Below are positions 40,186 through 48,635 of a stretch of 64,000 bases of DNA, piece after piece. The notes under the pieces were generated by a model. It made no database searches, was not told where the DNA came from, and saw nothing but the letters and a program-made list of their open reading frames with translations. Source of the DNA: VRUE01 sp963705635 (GTDB taxonomy: Bacteria; Actinomycetota; Thermoleophilia; Solirubrobacterales; 70-9); assembly GCA_963705635.1 (NCBI GenBank), contig CAVPKH010000004.1, positions 558,001-622,000 on the forward strand, in the 5' to 3' direction. Made by a program: the position numbers and the translations under genes. The number at the start of each line of letters is the position of its first letter. The stretch's first letter is position 1.

Positions 40186-41627
40186 CGCCCAGCGTCGAGT
40201 TCGACGTCGTCGTCGTCGGCGGCGGCGCGGCCGGTCTCTGGACGGCGCTGCGCGCGGCCGAGGGGGGCGGCAGAGTCTGCCTGGTCTCGCGCACCCCGCT
40301 CTCCCAGAGCGCCAGCTTCTGGGCCCAGGGCGGGCTGGCCGCCGCCCTCGAGCCGGGCGATTCGCCGGCCCAGCACGCCGCCGACACGATCGCCGCCGGG
40401 CGCGGGCTCTGCCGGCCCTCCGCGGTGCAGGTCCTGGTCGACGAGGCCCCGGAGGCCGTGCGCGAGCTGCGCTCGCGCGGGGTCGCCTTCGACTTAGAGC
40501 CCGACGGCGAGCTCTCCCTGGGCCTTGAGGGGGGCCACACCCGGCGCCGCATCGTCCACTCGGGCGGCAGCGCGACCGGCCACGAGATCACCTCGAAGCT
40601 GGCGGCGATGGTCGCCGCCGAGTCGCGGATCGAGGTGCGAGAGCACACCTCGGCGACGGCGCTGTGGAGCGACGGCGAGCGCTGCCACGGGCTGCTAACC
40701 GACAGCGAGCGGCTCGGCGCCGCGGCAACCGTGCTGGCCACCGGCGGCGCCGCGGCGCTGTGGCGACGGACCTCCAACCCCTGGGGAGCGATCGGCGCCG
40801 GGCCGACGATGGCGATCGCGGCCGGCGCCGACCTCGCCGACCTCGAGTTCTGCCAGTTCCACCCGACCGCCCTCTTCCAGCCGGGCACCCGCTTCGACGG
40901 CCAGCTGATCACCGAGGCGGTGCGGGGCGAGGGAGCGACGCTGCTCGCCGCCGACGGGCGCCGCTTCACCGACGAGCTGGCGCCGCGCGACGCGGTCACC
41001 GCGGCCATCCTCGACCGGCTCGACGCCGACGGCACGACGGCGGTGATGCTCGACCTGCGCGGCCTCGACCCGGCCCGGTTCCCCAACGTCTTCGCCTCCC
41101 TGGTCGAGGCGGGGCTGGACCCGGCAACCGAGCCGGTACCGGTCGCCCCCGCCGCCCACTACACGATGGGCGGAGTCGAGGTCGACCTCGAGGGCCGCTC
41201 CTCCCTGCCTGGCCTCCTTGCCGTCGGCGAGTGCTCCTGCACCGGCCTTCACGGCGCCAACCGCCTCGCCTCCAACTCGCTCAGCGAGTGCTTCGTCTTC
41301 AGCGCTCGCGCAGCGGCGGCGGCGCTGGCGGAGCAGAGAACGGCCGCGCCGCCCGAGCCCGGCGAGCTGCGCTTCCAGCCGCCGAGCAAGGCGACCCGCG
41401 AGGCGGTCTGGCGCCTGGCCGGGCCGATGCGCCGCCCCGAGCAGCTGCGCGAGCTGCTCGCCGACCCCTACCCGCTCGCCACCGCGATAGCGACCTGCGC
41501 GCTGGAGCGCCGCGAGTCCCGCGGCGGCCACCTCCGTGCCGACTTCCCCGGCATCGACCACGACCTCGACGGCGTCCACATCGTCCTCGGCCCGGACGGC
41601 AAGGTCCGCCACGAGCGGTGGAGCTGA
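40182..41627 (+). CDS. nadB: L-aspartate oxidase, apparent ATA start
   Basis: 481 residues if read from ATA 40182. The FAD-binding motif FDVVVVGGGAAGLWTALRAA lies upstream of the first GTG (40425), and no ATG, GTG or TTG precedes it in frame; ATA overlaps the stop of the coiled-coil gene. The rest is intact: SQSASFWAQGGLAAAL, HTRRRIVHSGGSATGHEI, FCQFHPTALFQPG, AAHYTMGGVEVDLEGRSSLP and GLHGANRLASNSLSECFVF, with an ERRESRGGH C-terminal domain. Oxidises aspartate to iminoaspartate for NAD synthesis. nadA and nadC are not in view. Confidence 0.85.
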   Translation: MAPSVEFDVVVVGGGAAGLWTALRAAEGGGRVCLVSRTPLSQSASFWAQGGLAAALEPGDSPAQHAADTIAAGRGLCRPSAVQVLVDEAPEAVRELRSRGVAFDLEPDGELSLGLEGGHTRRRIVHSGGSATGHEITSKLAAMVAAESRIEVREHTSATALWSDGERCHGLLTDSERLGAAATVLATGGAAALWRRTSNPWGAIGAGPTMAIAAGADLADLEFCQFHPTALFQPGTRFDGQLITEAVRGEGATLLAADGRRFTDELAPRDAVTAAILDRLDADGTTAVMLDLRGLDPARFPNVFASLVEAGLDPATEPVPVAPAAHYTMGGVEVDLEGRSSLPGLLAVGECSCTGLHGANRLASNSLSECFVFSARAAAAALAEQRTAAPPEPGELRFQPPSKATREAVWRLAGPMRRPEQLRELLADPYPLATAIATCALERRESRGGHLRADFPGIDHDLDGVHIVLGPDGKVRHERWS

Positions 41628-41684
41628 CCCGCTTCCCGCCCCGTGGCGAGGGGAGCCACGACCGCAACAGGTAGCGTCGAGCCC

Positions 41685-43661
41685 GTGCTGCTCGGTGTCG
41701 ACGTAGGCGGGACCTTCACCGACGCCGTCGTCATCGACGGCGGGCAGATCCACACGGCGAAGCTGCCGACGACGCCGGACGATCAGTCGCGGGCGGTGAT
41801 CGAGGCGGTCGCGGAGGTGCTGCGCCGGGCCGGCGCCGCCAGCGCCGAGGTCGAGGCCTTCGCCCACGGGATGACCGTCGGCACCAACGCCCTGCTGGAA
41901 GAACGCGGTGCCCGCACCGCGCTGATCTCGACCCGCGGCTTCTCCGACCTGCTCGAGATCGGCCGCCAGGACCGCCCCCAGCTCTACCGCCTCTGCGCGC
42001 CGAAGCCAGCGCCGCTGATCGAGCCCGAGCTGCGCTTCGAGGCGAACGAGCGGATCGGCCCCGGCGGAGTCATCGAGCCACTTGGCGACGACGAGCCGCA
42101 GCGCCTGGTCGAGCTGCTGCGCGAATCCGGGGCCGAGGCGGTCGCCGTCTGCCTGCTCTTCTCCTACCTCGACCCCAGTCACGAGCGGCGCATCGCCGAG
42201 CACCTGCGCCGCCAGCTCCCCGGCCTGCACGTCTCCGCCTCCCACGAGGTGCTGCCGCGCTTCCGCGAGTACGAGCGCTGCTCGACCACCGCCATCGACG
42301 CCTACCTCTCCCCACTGCTCGGCCGCTACCTGGGCCGGCTCGGCGGCGCGGCCGCAGCGGCCGGCCTGCCGCGGCCGCTGGTGATGCAGTCCTCCGGCGG
42401 GGTCGCCAGCGCCGAGGAGGCGGCGCGGGCCGGCGCCTGGAGCGTGCTCTCCGGCCCGGCCGGCGGGGCGATCGGGGCCGGGCTGATCGCCCGTGCCTGC
42501 GGCGACGGCAACGCCCTCGGCCTCGACATGGGCGGCACCTCCTGCGACGTCTGCGTGATCGAGGGCGGCGAGGTGCGGCGGACCGACTCGCGCACGGTCG
42601 GCGGCCGCGTGATCCAGCTGCCGATGGTCGACGTGCATACCGTCGGCGCCGGCGGCGGCTCGATCGGCTGGCGCGACGGCGGCGGCGCCCTGCGCGTCGG
42701 CCCGCGCTCGGCCGGCGCCAAGCCCGGACCGGCTTGCTACGGGGGCGGCGGCACCGAGCCGACGGTGACCGACGCCAACCTGCTGCTCGGCCGCCTCGCC
42801 GCCGATTCGAAGCTGGCCGGCGGCGTATCGCTGGACGTCGACGCGGCCCGCAGCGCGATCGGCGCCCTGGCCGCCTCGCTCGGCCTCGGCGAGATCGAGA
42901 CGGCCGAGGGCATCGTCCGCATCGCCAACCAGGAGATGGCGCGGGCGCTGCGCGTGGTCACGGTCGAGCGCGGCGTCGACCCGCGCCGCTTCGCCCTGCT
43001 CCCCTTCGGCGGCGCCGGGCCGATGCACGCCGCCGCGATCGCCGCCGAGCTCGGCATCGAGCGCATCCTCTGCCCGCGCGCCGGCGGCGTGCTCTCGGCG
43101 CTGGGGCTCTGCGCCTCCGATCGCCGTCGCGACACCGCGCGCACCGTGATGCTGAGCGGCGCTGACTTCAGCGCCGAGCGGATCGCCGCCGAAGTGGATG
43201 ATCTGGCCGCCGGGCTCGGGGCCGAGGCCGGCGCCGAGGCCGCCGTCGTCTACGAGCTGCGCTACGCCGGGCAGGCGTTCGAGCTGCCGGTTCCCGGCAC
43301 CACCCGGCCCGAGCCGGCCGACCTCGCCGAGCGCTTCGCCGCGGCCCACGAGGAGCGCTACGGCTACCGCGACCCGGAGGGCGAGGTGGTGCTCGTCCAC
43401 ATCCGCTTGGCGATGGTCACCCGCAGCGCTCGGCCGAAGCTCGCCGCGGCCCCCGACGGCCAGCTCGACCAAGGCTCCCGCGCAGTCCGCTTCGAGGGCG
43501 AGTGGATGCAGGCGCCGGTGCTGCGCGGCGAGCTGCCGGTCGGCTTCAGCGTCGATGGCCCGGCGGTCTTCGAGCTGCCCGAGGCGACGTTCGCGCTGCC
43601 GCCGGGCTGGCGGGCCGCGGTCGACGGGACGGGCACGATCCGGGCGGAGGTCGAGCAATGA
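41685..43661 (+). CDS. hyuA: Hydantoinase/oxoprolinase family, A subunit
   Basis: About 658 residues of HyuA fold: ATP-binding LLGVDVGGTFTDAVVIDGGQ at the N-terminus, GMTVGTNALLEERGARTALI, a central SGGVASAEEAARAGAWSVLS with GLDMGGTSCDVCVIEGGEV, and VDVHTVGAGGGSIGWRDGGG. Members hydrolyse N-methylhydantoin, 5-oxoproline or carboxylate acetone/acetophenone with an HyuB partner. I prefer GTG 41685 directly before the first strand; an in-frame GTG at 41643 also exists. The B subunit follows but is frameshifted. Confidence 0.9.
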   Translation: MLLGVDVGGTFTDAVVIDGGQIHTAKLPTTPDDQSRAVIEAVAEVLRRAGAASAEVEAFAHGMTVGTNALLEERGARTALISTRGFSDLLEIGRQDRPQLYRLCAPKPAPLIEPELRFEANERIGPGGVIEPLGDDEPQRLVELLRESGAEAVAVCLLFSYLDPSHERRIAEHLRRQLPGLHVSASHEVLPRFREYERCSTTAIDAYLSPLLGRYLGRLGGAAAAAGLPRPLVMQSSGGVASAEEAARAGAWSVLSGPAGGAIGAGLIARACGDGNALGLDMGGTSCDVCVIEGGEVRRTDSRTVGGRVIQLPMVDVHTVGAGGGSIGWRDGGGALRVGPRSAGAKPGPACYGGGGTEPTVTDANLLLGRLAADSKLAGGVSLDVDAARSAIGALAASLGLGEIETAEGIVRIANQEMARALRVVTVERGVDPRRFALLPFGGAGPMHAAAIAAELGIERILCPRAGGVLSALGLCASDRRRDTARTVMLSGADFSAERIAAEVDDLAAGLGAEAGAEAAVVYELRYAGQAFELPVPGTTRPEPADLAERFAAAHEERYGYRDPEGEVVLVHIRLAMVTRSARPKLAAAPDGQLDQGSRAVRFEGEWMQAPVLRGELPVGFSVDGPAVFELPEATFALPPGWRAAVDGTGTIRAEVEQ

Positions 43662-43716
43662 GGGCGGTCGGCTTCTCGGCCTCCGTATGCGCCACCGACG
43701 CGCCGACGGGGACGCG

Positions 43717-45231
43717 ATGACCGCCCTCGACCCGATCTCGCTGCAGGTGATGATCGGCGGGCTGCGGGCCGCCTGCGATGAGATGGGCGCGGCGCTGATC
43801 CGCTCGGCCTACTCGGCCAACATCAAGGAGCGCCACGACTGCTCGACGGCGATCTTCGACGCCGCGCGGGGAGCTGGTGATGCAGGCCGAGCACATCCCG
43901 GTGCACCTCGGCTCGATGCCCGACGCCGTCGCCGCCGTGCTGGATATGGAGCAGCGGCCGGGAGCGTCGTGGATCCTCAACGACCCCTACCGCGGAGGCA
44001 CCCATCTGCCCGACATCACCCTGATCTCGCCCGTCTTCGCCGGCGACGGAGCTGATCGGCTTCGCCGCCTGCCGCGCCCATCACGCCGACGTCGGCGGGC
44101 CGACGCCGGGCAGCATGCCGGCCGGCTCGACGCGGCTCGAGGAGGAGGGCGTCGTGATCCCGCCGACCCGCGCCGACCCCGGCACGCTGGCCGAGCTGGC
44201 CTCGCGAGATGCGCTTCCCGACCAGCGCCTCGCCGACCTCCGCGCCCAGGCGGCGGCGAACCGGATCGGCGCCCTGCGCCTGGCCGAGCTCGCTCAGCCG
44301 CCACGGCCTCGAGCGGCTGCGCCTCGGCATGGACGAGATCCTCGCCTACGCCGAGCGCCGCACCCGCGCCGCCCTGGCGGCGCTGCCCGACGGCTCCTAC
44401 AGGGCCGAGGACGTGCTCGAAGACGACGCCCGGGGCGGGGCCGACGACGCGACCCTGCGGGTCGAGGCGACGATCGATCGCGATCGCCTCAGGCTCGACT
44501 TCAGCGGCACCGACGCCCAGGTCGAGGGCAACCTCAACTGCCCGCTCTCGGTGACCAAGTCGGCTGCCTTCTTCGCCGTGCGGGCGCTGACCGATCCGGA
44601 CGCGCCGCCCTCCGCCGGCGCCCACCGGCCGATCGAGGTGATCGCGCCGCGGGGCTGCCTGCTCAACGCCCGGCCCCCGGCCGCGGTCGCGGCCGGCAAC
44701 GTCGAGACCTCCAGCCGCATCGCCGACCTCGTCATCGAGGCCCTCTCCGGCGCCCGGCCGGTCCCGGCGCAGGGCCAGGGGACGATGAACAACCTGACCC
44801 TGGCGGGCGAGGGCTTCACTTACTACGAGACGCTGGGCGGCGGCCAGGGGGCCTGCCCGGACGCCGACGGCCCCAGCGCGATCCACGTGGCGATGTCGAA
44901 CACGCTCAACACTCCGGTCGAGGCGCTGGAGAGCGAATTCCCGCTGCGCGTGCGCGAGCTCTCGATTCGCCACGGCAGCGGCGGCGCGGGTCGCCATCGC
45001 GGCGGCGACGGCATCGTCCGCGAGATCGAAGCGCTGGCGCCGATGCGCTACTCGCTGATCGGCGAGCGCCGCCGTCACCCGCCCCGCGGTCGCGACGGCG
45101 GCGAGGACGGCGCGCCCGGGCGCGATCTGCGTGGCGGCGAGCCAATACCCGGCAAGGCGGAGGGCGATTTGCGCCCCGGAGAATCGATTCGGATAGAAAC
45201 CCCGGGCGGTGGCGGGCACGGGAGTCAGTGA
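43717..45231 (+). pseudogene. hyuB: Hydantoinase/oxoprolinase family, B subunit, three frameshifts
   Basis: The sequence encodes a full HyuB in pieces: LDPISLQVMIGGLRAACDEM to about 43868; then in the next frame MQAEHIPVHLGSMPDAVAAV to about 44050; then the third frame with ADVGGPTPGSMPAGSTR to about 44290; then back to the original frame from LERLRLGMDEILAYAERRTR to the stop at 45231, including GDGIVREIEALAPMRYSLI. Each break equals one inserted base (near GCCGCGCGGGG, GACGGAGCTG and CTCGCTCAGC), summing to three. Either a recent pseudogene or consensus errors; the rest of the protein is well conserved. Confidence 0.75.
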
Positions 45232-45245
45232 TCTTCGTCACATAT

Positions 45246-45274
45246 TTGGCGATCCAGCCAGACTCGTCTAGAAT
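45246..45274 (+). promoter_or_regulatory. Sigma-70-like promoter for the DUF1802 gene
   Basis: TTGGCG (45246-45251), a 17-nt spacer and TAGAAT (45269-45274). The expected start leaves a leader of about 85 nt with small hairpins (CCCGA/CGGG at 45276-45287). Confidence 0.5.
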
Positions 45275-45367
45275 GCCCGAAGTCGGGCGGGCTTCTCACC
45301 TGGTATGGGGTCCGAGGCGTCCCCTCCCAGCTGTTCTCAACCCACCTTTCTCTAGGTAAGACTTCAA

Positions 45368-45997
45368 ATGCCGATCGCTTTCAAGGAATGGGCCGTAACG
45401 GTCCGTGCACTCGCCGAGGGCGAGCAATTGCTGACCCTGCGCAAGGGAGGCATCCGCGAGGAGAACAAGCACTTCGAGCTCGAGCACGAGCGCTTCTTCC
45501 TCTACCCCACCTTCGATCACCAGCAGAACAACCTGGTGCGCGAGTCCCACCACCCCGAGCTTGGCCGCGCGCTCGAGGAGGGTGTCTGGCCCGACGAGGA
45601 GCCGCCCCCCGGGGCGCTGATCCAGGACGGCGGCATCTCGCAACCCGAGCGGGTGCGACTGCGCGCCTGGGCTGAGGTCACCGATCACATCACGGTCGTC
45701 GACCCCCGCGTCGTCGACGGCCTCTCCCCTTATTACGTCTGGACCCCGGACTACGCCGAGAAGCGGCTCAACTGGAAGCGCCGCCACCCTCTGCACATCC
45801 TGCTGCTGCGGGTCCATCGCATCCCGCGCCCGGTAACGGTCCGCGTCCGCGAGGAGTACCACGGCTGCCGCACCTGGGTCGAGGTCGATCGCGAACTGCC
45901 CTTCGAGGGCACCCCGGTAATGGCCGACGAGGAGTACGACCGCGCCCGCGCGGAGATCCTCGGAGTATGCGGCCAAGCCGAGCCCGTCCTCGTCTAA
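45368..45997 (+). CDS. DUF1802 family protein
   Basis: 209 residues: FKEWAVTVRALAEGEQLLTL near the start, then FFLYPTFDHQQNNLVRESHH, YYVWTPDYAEKRLNWKRRHP and LLRVHRIPRPVTVRVREEYH. This matches DUF1802, often found near restriction-type or mobile DNA functions but of unknown activity. The stop TAA forms part of the stem of the palindromic element that follows. Confidence 0.8.
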   Translation: MPIAFKEWAVTVRALAEGEQLLTLRKGGIREENKHFELEHERFFLYPTFDHQQNNLVRESHHPELGRALEEGVWPDEEPPPGALIQDGGISQPERVRLRAWAEVTDHITVVDPRVVDGLSPYYVWTPDYAEKRLNWKRRHPLHILLLRVHRIPRPVTVRVREEYHGCRTWVEVDRELPFEGTPVMADEEYDRARAEILGVCGQAEPVLV

Positions 45998-46095
45998 GGC
46001 TCTCTGGCCGGCGCATATCTGCGTCCTCGGTCGCTTGCGTGCCAAGGCACGCTGCGCTTCCTGCGTCCTTGATCTGCTTGTCCAGAGAGCCTTAG
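45994..46095 (+). repeat. 102-nt inverted-repeat element with conserved-type core
   Basis: CTAAGGCTCTCTGG (45994-46007) pairs exactly with CCAGAGAGCCTTAG (46082-46095). The 74-nt interior starts CGGCGCATATCTGCGTCC, has GCGTGCC AA GGCACGC at its centre and ends CCTTGATCTGCTTG. From memory this interior resembles a palindromic extragenic repeat seen in many high-GC bacteria. The architecture (variable stem, about 72-nt core) parallels the elements at 128-243 and 378-495, though the cores differ. Confidence 0.7.
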
Positions 46096-46109
46096 TAGGC
46101 TCGTTTTTT
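46089..46109 (+). terminator. Intrinsic-terminator-like hairpin with T6
   Basis: AGCC, loop TTAGTA, GGCT, then CG and six T residues immediately before the ATG at 46110. It overlaps the right arm of the 102-nt element, so alternative pairings are possible. Confidence 0.5.
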
Positions 46110-46865
46110 ATGCCGTGGGTCGAGACCGAATCGCTGAGCTTTACCGCGCGGCACGACAGCGGTGACACCGCTTTTGCTGAGCGGACGCTGGACCGGATGG
46201 AGGAACTGCGGCTGCGGCTCGAGGACCGCTTCGAGCGGGTGCCGGGTGAGATCACGGTCGTCATTCACACCAACCCGGCCTGGCTGGCGATGGCCCACCC
46301 CTTCCTGCCGGCGGCGCGCTGGTCGGCGGCGCCGGCCGGCCGGCGCTACCTGGCCGGCTGGGCGATGTCGACCGAGCTGCACGTGCTCAACGACCCCCAC
46401 ATGGAGCGGCGCGCCGCCGGCGACGACTCGCGCGAGGCGCTGCGGGGCACGGCCGAGCGCCTCTACGCCCAGCTCGTCGTCGCCGCCAACAACCCGGCGC
46501 TGCCGCCCTCCTGGACGCCGCGGCGCTTCGCCCGCTACCTGCAGTGGGCCTGGCTGGTCGAAGGCGGCGCCCAGTACTTCGCCCGCCAGGTCGGCCTCTA
46601 CCGGGCGGCGGTGATCCGCCGCCTGCGCGAGAGCTCCCGGCCGTCGTTTCCGCCCTCGCGGCGCGATGCGGTGATCCTCGGCGGCACGATCTTCGACCTG
46701 CTCGAGGTCGAGCGCGGCCCGGAGGCCTGCGAGCGCCTCTCCCTGAACCTGCTCCCCGGCGGCGCGACGCCGACGCTCGAAGCCGCCTTCGAAGCCCGCA
46801 TCGGCGAAGTCGAGAGCGCCTGGCGCGACTACCTGCGCGAGATCAATCGCCCGAGCCTGGACTAG
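46110..46865 (+). CDS. Hypothetical protein, degenerate peptidase-like
   Basis: 251 residues. DSGDTAFAERTLDRMEELRL, ITVVIHTNPAWLAMAHPF and WLVEGGAQYFARQVGLY have the layout of peptidase MA-like or gluzincin-type proteins, where the last motif follows the zinc site (ExxA/ExxxY), but no HExxH is present. Probably a non-catalytic relative or a false resemblance. ATG at 46110 directly follows a T6 tract, leaving almost no leader. Convergent with and overlapping the DUF2007 gene by 23 nt. Confidence 0.65.
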   Translation: MPWVETESLSFTARHDSGDTAFAERTLDRMEELRLRLEDRFERVPGEITVVIHTNPAWLAMAHPFLPAARWSAAPAGRRYLAGWAMSTELHVLNDPHMERRAAGDDSREALRGTAERLYAQLVVAANNPALPPSWTPRRFARYLQWAWLVEGGAQYFARQVGLYRAAVIRRLRESSRPSFPPSRRDAVILGGTIFDLLEVERGPEACERLSLNLLPGGATPTLEAAFEARIGEVESAWRDYLREINRPSLD

Positions 46866-47100
46866 CCGAGGCGCCGGGAGTGCCTTTGAGCACCGCGCGG
46901 GCGTCCTCCACAGCCGCCTCGGGCACGAAGACGTGGCGAGGGCCGGCGGCGAGGAAGTCGGGGTTGTCCATGCCGGCCCGCTTGAGCATGCTGGGGATGC
47001 CGTGATCGGCGAGCAGGCCCTGGATCATCTCCGCCTCCATCTGGTTCTGACCGAAGGCGACCTTGACCAGTTTGCCGCTACTCGAGGATGAGCTCGGCAT
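46843..47100 (-). CDS. DUF2007-type putative signal-transducing protein
   Basis: 85 residues: LVKVAFGQNQMEAEMIQGLL, then ADHGIPSMLKRAGMDN and VFVPEAAVEDARAVLKG, the typical compact ferredoxin-like DUF2007 pattern. The ATG lies within the last codons of mec, so the two are coupled. Function unknown. Confidence 0.78.
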   Translation of the reverse strand: MPSSSSSSGKLVKVAFGQNQMEAEMIQGLLADHGIPSMLKRAGMDNPDFLAAGPRHVFVPEAAVEDARAVLKGTPGASASPGSGD

Positions 47101-47476
47101 CGGCGATCTTCAGATCTTTGAGCCAGTAACCCTTGACCTCGGGGGCCTCAGCGTCCTGCAGCGAGATGATCAGCCAGATCGCGTCGGGCCAGCTGACCGC
47201 CTGGTTGACGTCGGTCTGCGAGGGATAGGCGGCGCTCTTGGTGTGCGAGTGGTAGATCGCCAGCAGCTCGCCGCCGTCCCCTTCGATTGCCTTGAGCGCG
47301 TTGTACTGGCCCTGCGGGTCCATCTCGAAGCGCAGCGGGCTGGCGGCCGAGTTGACGACCGGGATCACCGCGCCGGCCTCGCCATCGGCGCCGCCGACCA
47401 TCCCGCAGCACTCGTTGGGCAGGTCCGCCTGAGCGTGGGCAACCATCTCGTCGATCAGCCTCTGGGAGATCCGCAT
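47078..47476 (-). CDS. mec: JAMM/MPN metalloprotease (Mec-type)
   Basis: 132 residues of JAB/MPN fold with all zinc-site residues: E22 in LPNECCGMVGG, H76 and H78 in YHSHTKSAAYPS, and S86...D89 in YPSQTD. In Mycobacterium tuberculosis, Mec cleaves the CysO-cysteine adduct to release cysteine. CysM, MoeZ and CysO homologues are all encoded within 11 kb here, which supports that role. ATG 47476. Coupled to the DUF2007 gene. Confidence 0.9.
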   Translation of the reverse strand: MRISQRLIDEMVAHAQADLPNECCGMVGGADGEAGAVIPVVNSAASPLRFEMDPQGQYNALKAIEGDGGELLAIYHSHTKSAAYPSQTDVNQAVSWPDAIWLIISLQDAEAPEVKGYWLKDLKIADAELILE

Positions 47477-47514
47477 CGTCGCCAGCGAGGCTAGCGAAGC
47501 CGCGGCTGGGGGTC

Positions 47515-47561
47515 GCCGCCGGGGGAGCCCGACCTCGCGTCCCGACGAGGTCCCCGGCGGC
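47515..47561 (-). terminator. Hairpin after the GH39-like gene
   Basis: GCCGCCGGGGGA (47515-47526) pairs with TCCCCGGCGGC (47551-47561), adjacent to the stop of the glycosidase gene and before mec. GC-rich without a T tract. Confidence 0.5.
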
Positions 47562-48632
47562 TCAGGCGCCCGGCGCGGGGGAAGCGGTGGCCTGCCGGAA
47601 CGCCCACCAGGCCGGCTTCGCCTCGCCGGCCGCGTCGAAGAGGCCGCCGTACTGGCAGAAGACGCAGTGCGGATCCGCCGCCGGGGCGTCCTGCCAGGTG
47701 AACCAGTCGACGCCGGCGAGGCGCCAGCGGCTGCGGTTCTCGACGATGAGGCCGAGCGCCTTGCGCACGAACGCGGCCTGCCCGTGGGGGCCCTTGTCGA
47801 AGGGGTTCGGGAAGGCTCCGTCGGAGGCGACGCCAAGCTCGGTCAGCTGCAGCGGGGTGCGGCCGTCGCCGGCTTCCCTCATCACCGCGCGGACGAAGCG
47901 GATCTGCCTCCCCACCCAGGCCACGTAGGGGGCGTACGGGTGCAGCGCGACGACGTCGAAGTCGCGGCGAGCGCCGGGGACCTCGTACAGCCGCCGCAGG
48001 AACGCCCACGGCGTGATGCCGGCCTCGACCGGCGCGACCCCGGCGGCGAGGATCGTCGCCCCTCGGTCGGCGCCGCGGATGACGCGCGCCGAGAGCCGCA
48101 GCAGCCTCGCGTACCCCGGCGGCGATGGCCGCGGCCGCCAGAAGAGCAGGTAGTTGGGCTCGTTCCAGATCTGCCAGCGGCGGATCGGAATGTCCCGCTC
48201 GCGCCCCCGCCAGAAGCTCCCGTCCGGGCCGTAGCGCCGCACCAGCTGCCCCAGCAGGGACGCCCAGGCGCGCCAGGCCCTGGCCGAGCCCAGCGGCGGC
48301 CGCGCCGGGTCGCCGGTCAGCCAGGTCGGCGACCCGTAGACGAAGGGAAGCACGCGAATGCCCGCTTCGGCTGCGCGGCCTACCGTTTCGTCTAGGGCGG
48401 CGAAATCGTAGGCGCGCGGCCGCGGCTCGACCCGGAACCATTCGACCGGGACCCGAACCGTGCCGACGGCGCCACGCATGCGAGCGAAGTCATCGCTGGA
48501 CGGCGGCGCCTGCGGGACGACGCCGAAGAACTCGCGCGGCGGGCCGGGCTTTGCCAGCGAGGCGGGAGCCAGGGCGAGCGCCGACAGCAGCACGGCTGCC
48601 GACGCCCGCAGGGCGAAGCGACGACGCGGCAA
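47562..48632 (-). CDS. Secreted GH39/GH-A clan glycosidase-like protein
   Basis: 356 residues: signal peptide (about 1-27), then a TIM barrel with the acid/base E158 in RRWQIWNEPNYLLFW and the probable nucleophile E265 in LQLTELGVAS. GTVRVPVEWFRVEPRPRAYD is the usual first-strand region and WFTWQDAPAADPHCVFCQYG the late strand. Probably cleaves an extracellular polysaccharide. Three nt separate it from the delta-60 repeat gene upstream. Substrate unknown. Confidence 0.82.
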   Translation of the reverse strand: MPRRRFALRASAAVLLSALALAPASLAKPGPPREFFGVVPQAPPSSDDFARMRGAVGTVRVPVEWFRVEPRPRAYDFAALDETVGRAAEAGIRVLPFVYGSPTWLTGDPARPPLGSARAWRAWASLLGQLVRRYGPDGSFWRGRERDIPIRRWQIWNEPNYLLFWRPRPSPPGYARLLRLSARVIRGADRGATILAAGVAPVEAGITPWAFLRRLYEVPGARRDFDVVALHPYAPYVAWVGRQIRFVRAVMREAGDGRTPLQLTELGVASDGAFPNPFDKGPHGQAAFVRKALGLIVENRSRWRLAGVDWFTWQDAPAADPHCVFCQYGGLFDAAGEAKPAWWAFRQATASPAPGA

Positions 48633-48635
48633 CGG

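Noticed and set aside
40695..43658. Nearly 1000-codon minus-strand open frame opposite nadB and hyuA
   Set aside because: Low-complexity translation without family motifs; the plus strand encodes two well-defined enzymes.
46110..46865. Active zinc metallopeptidase
   Set aside because: The overall layout hints at a gluzincin but no HExxH is present, so catalytic activity is not supported.
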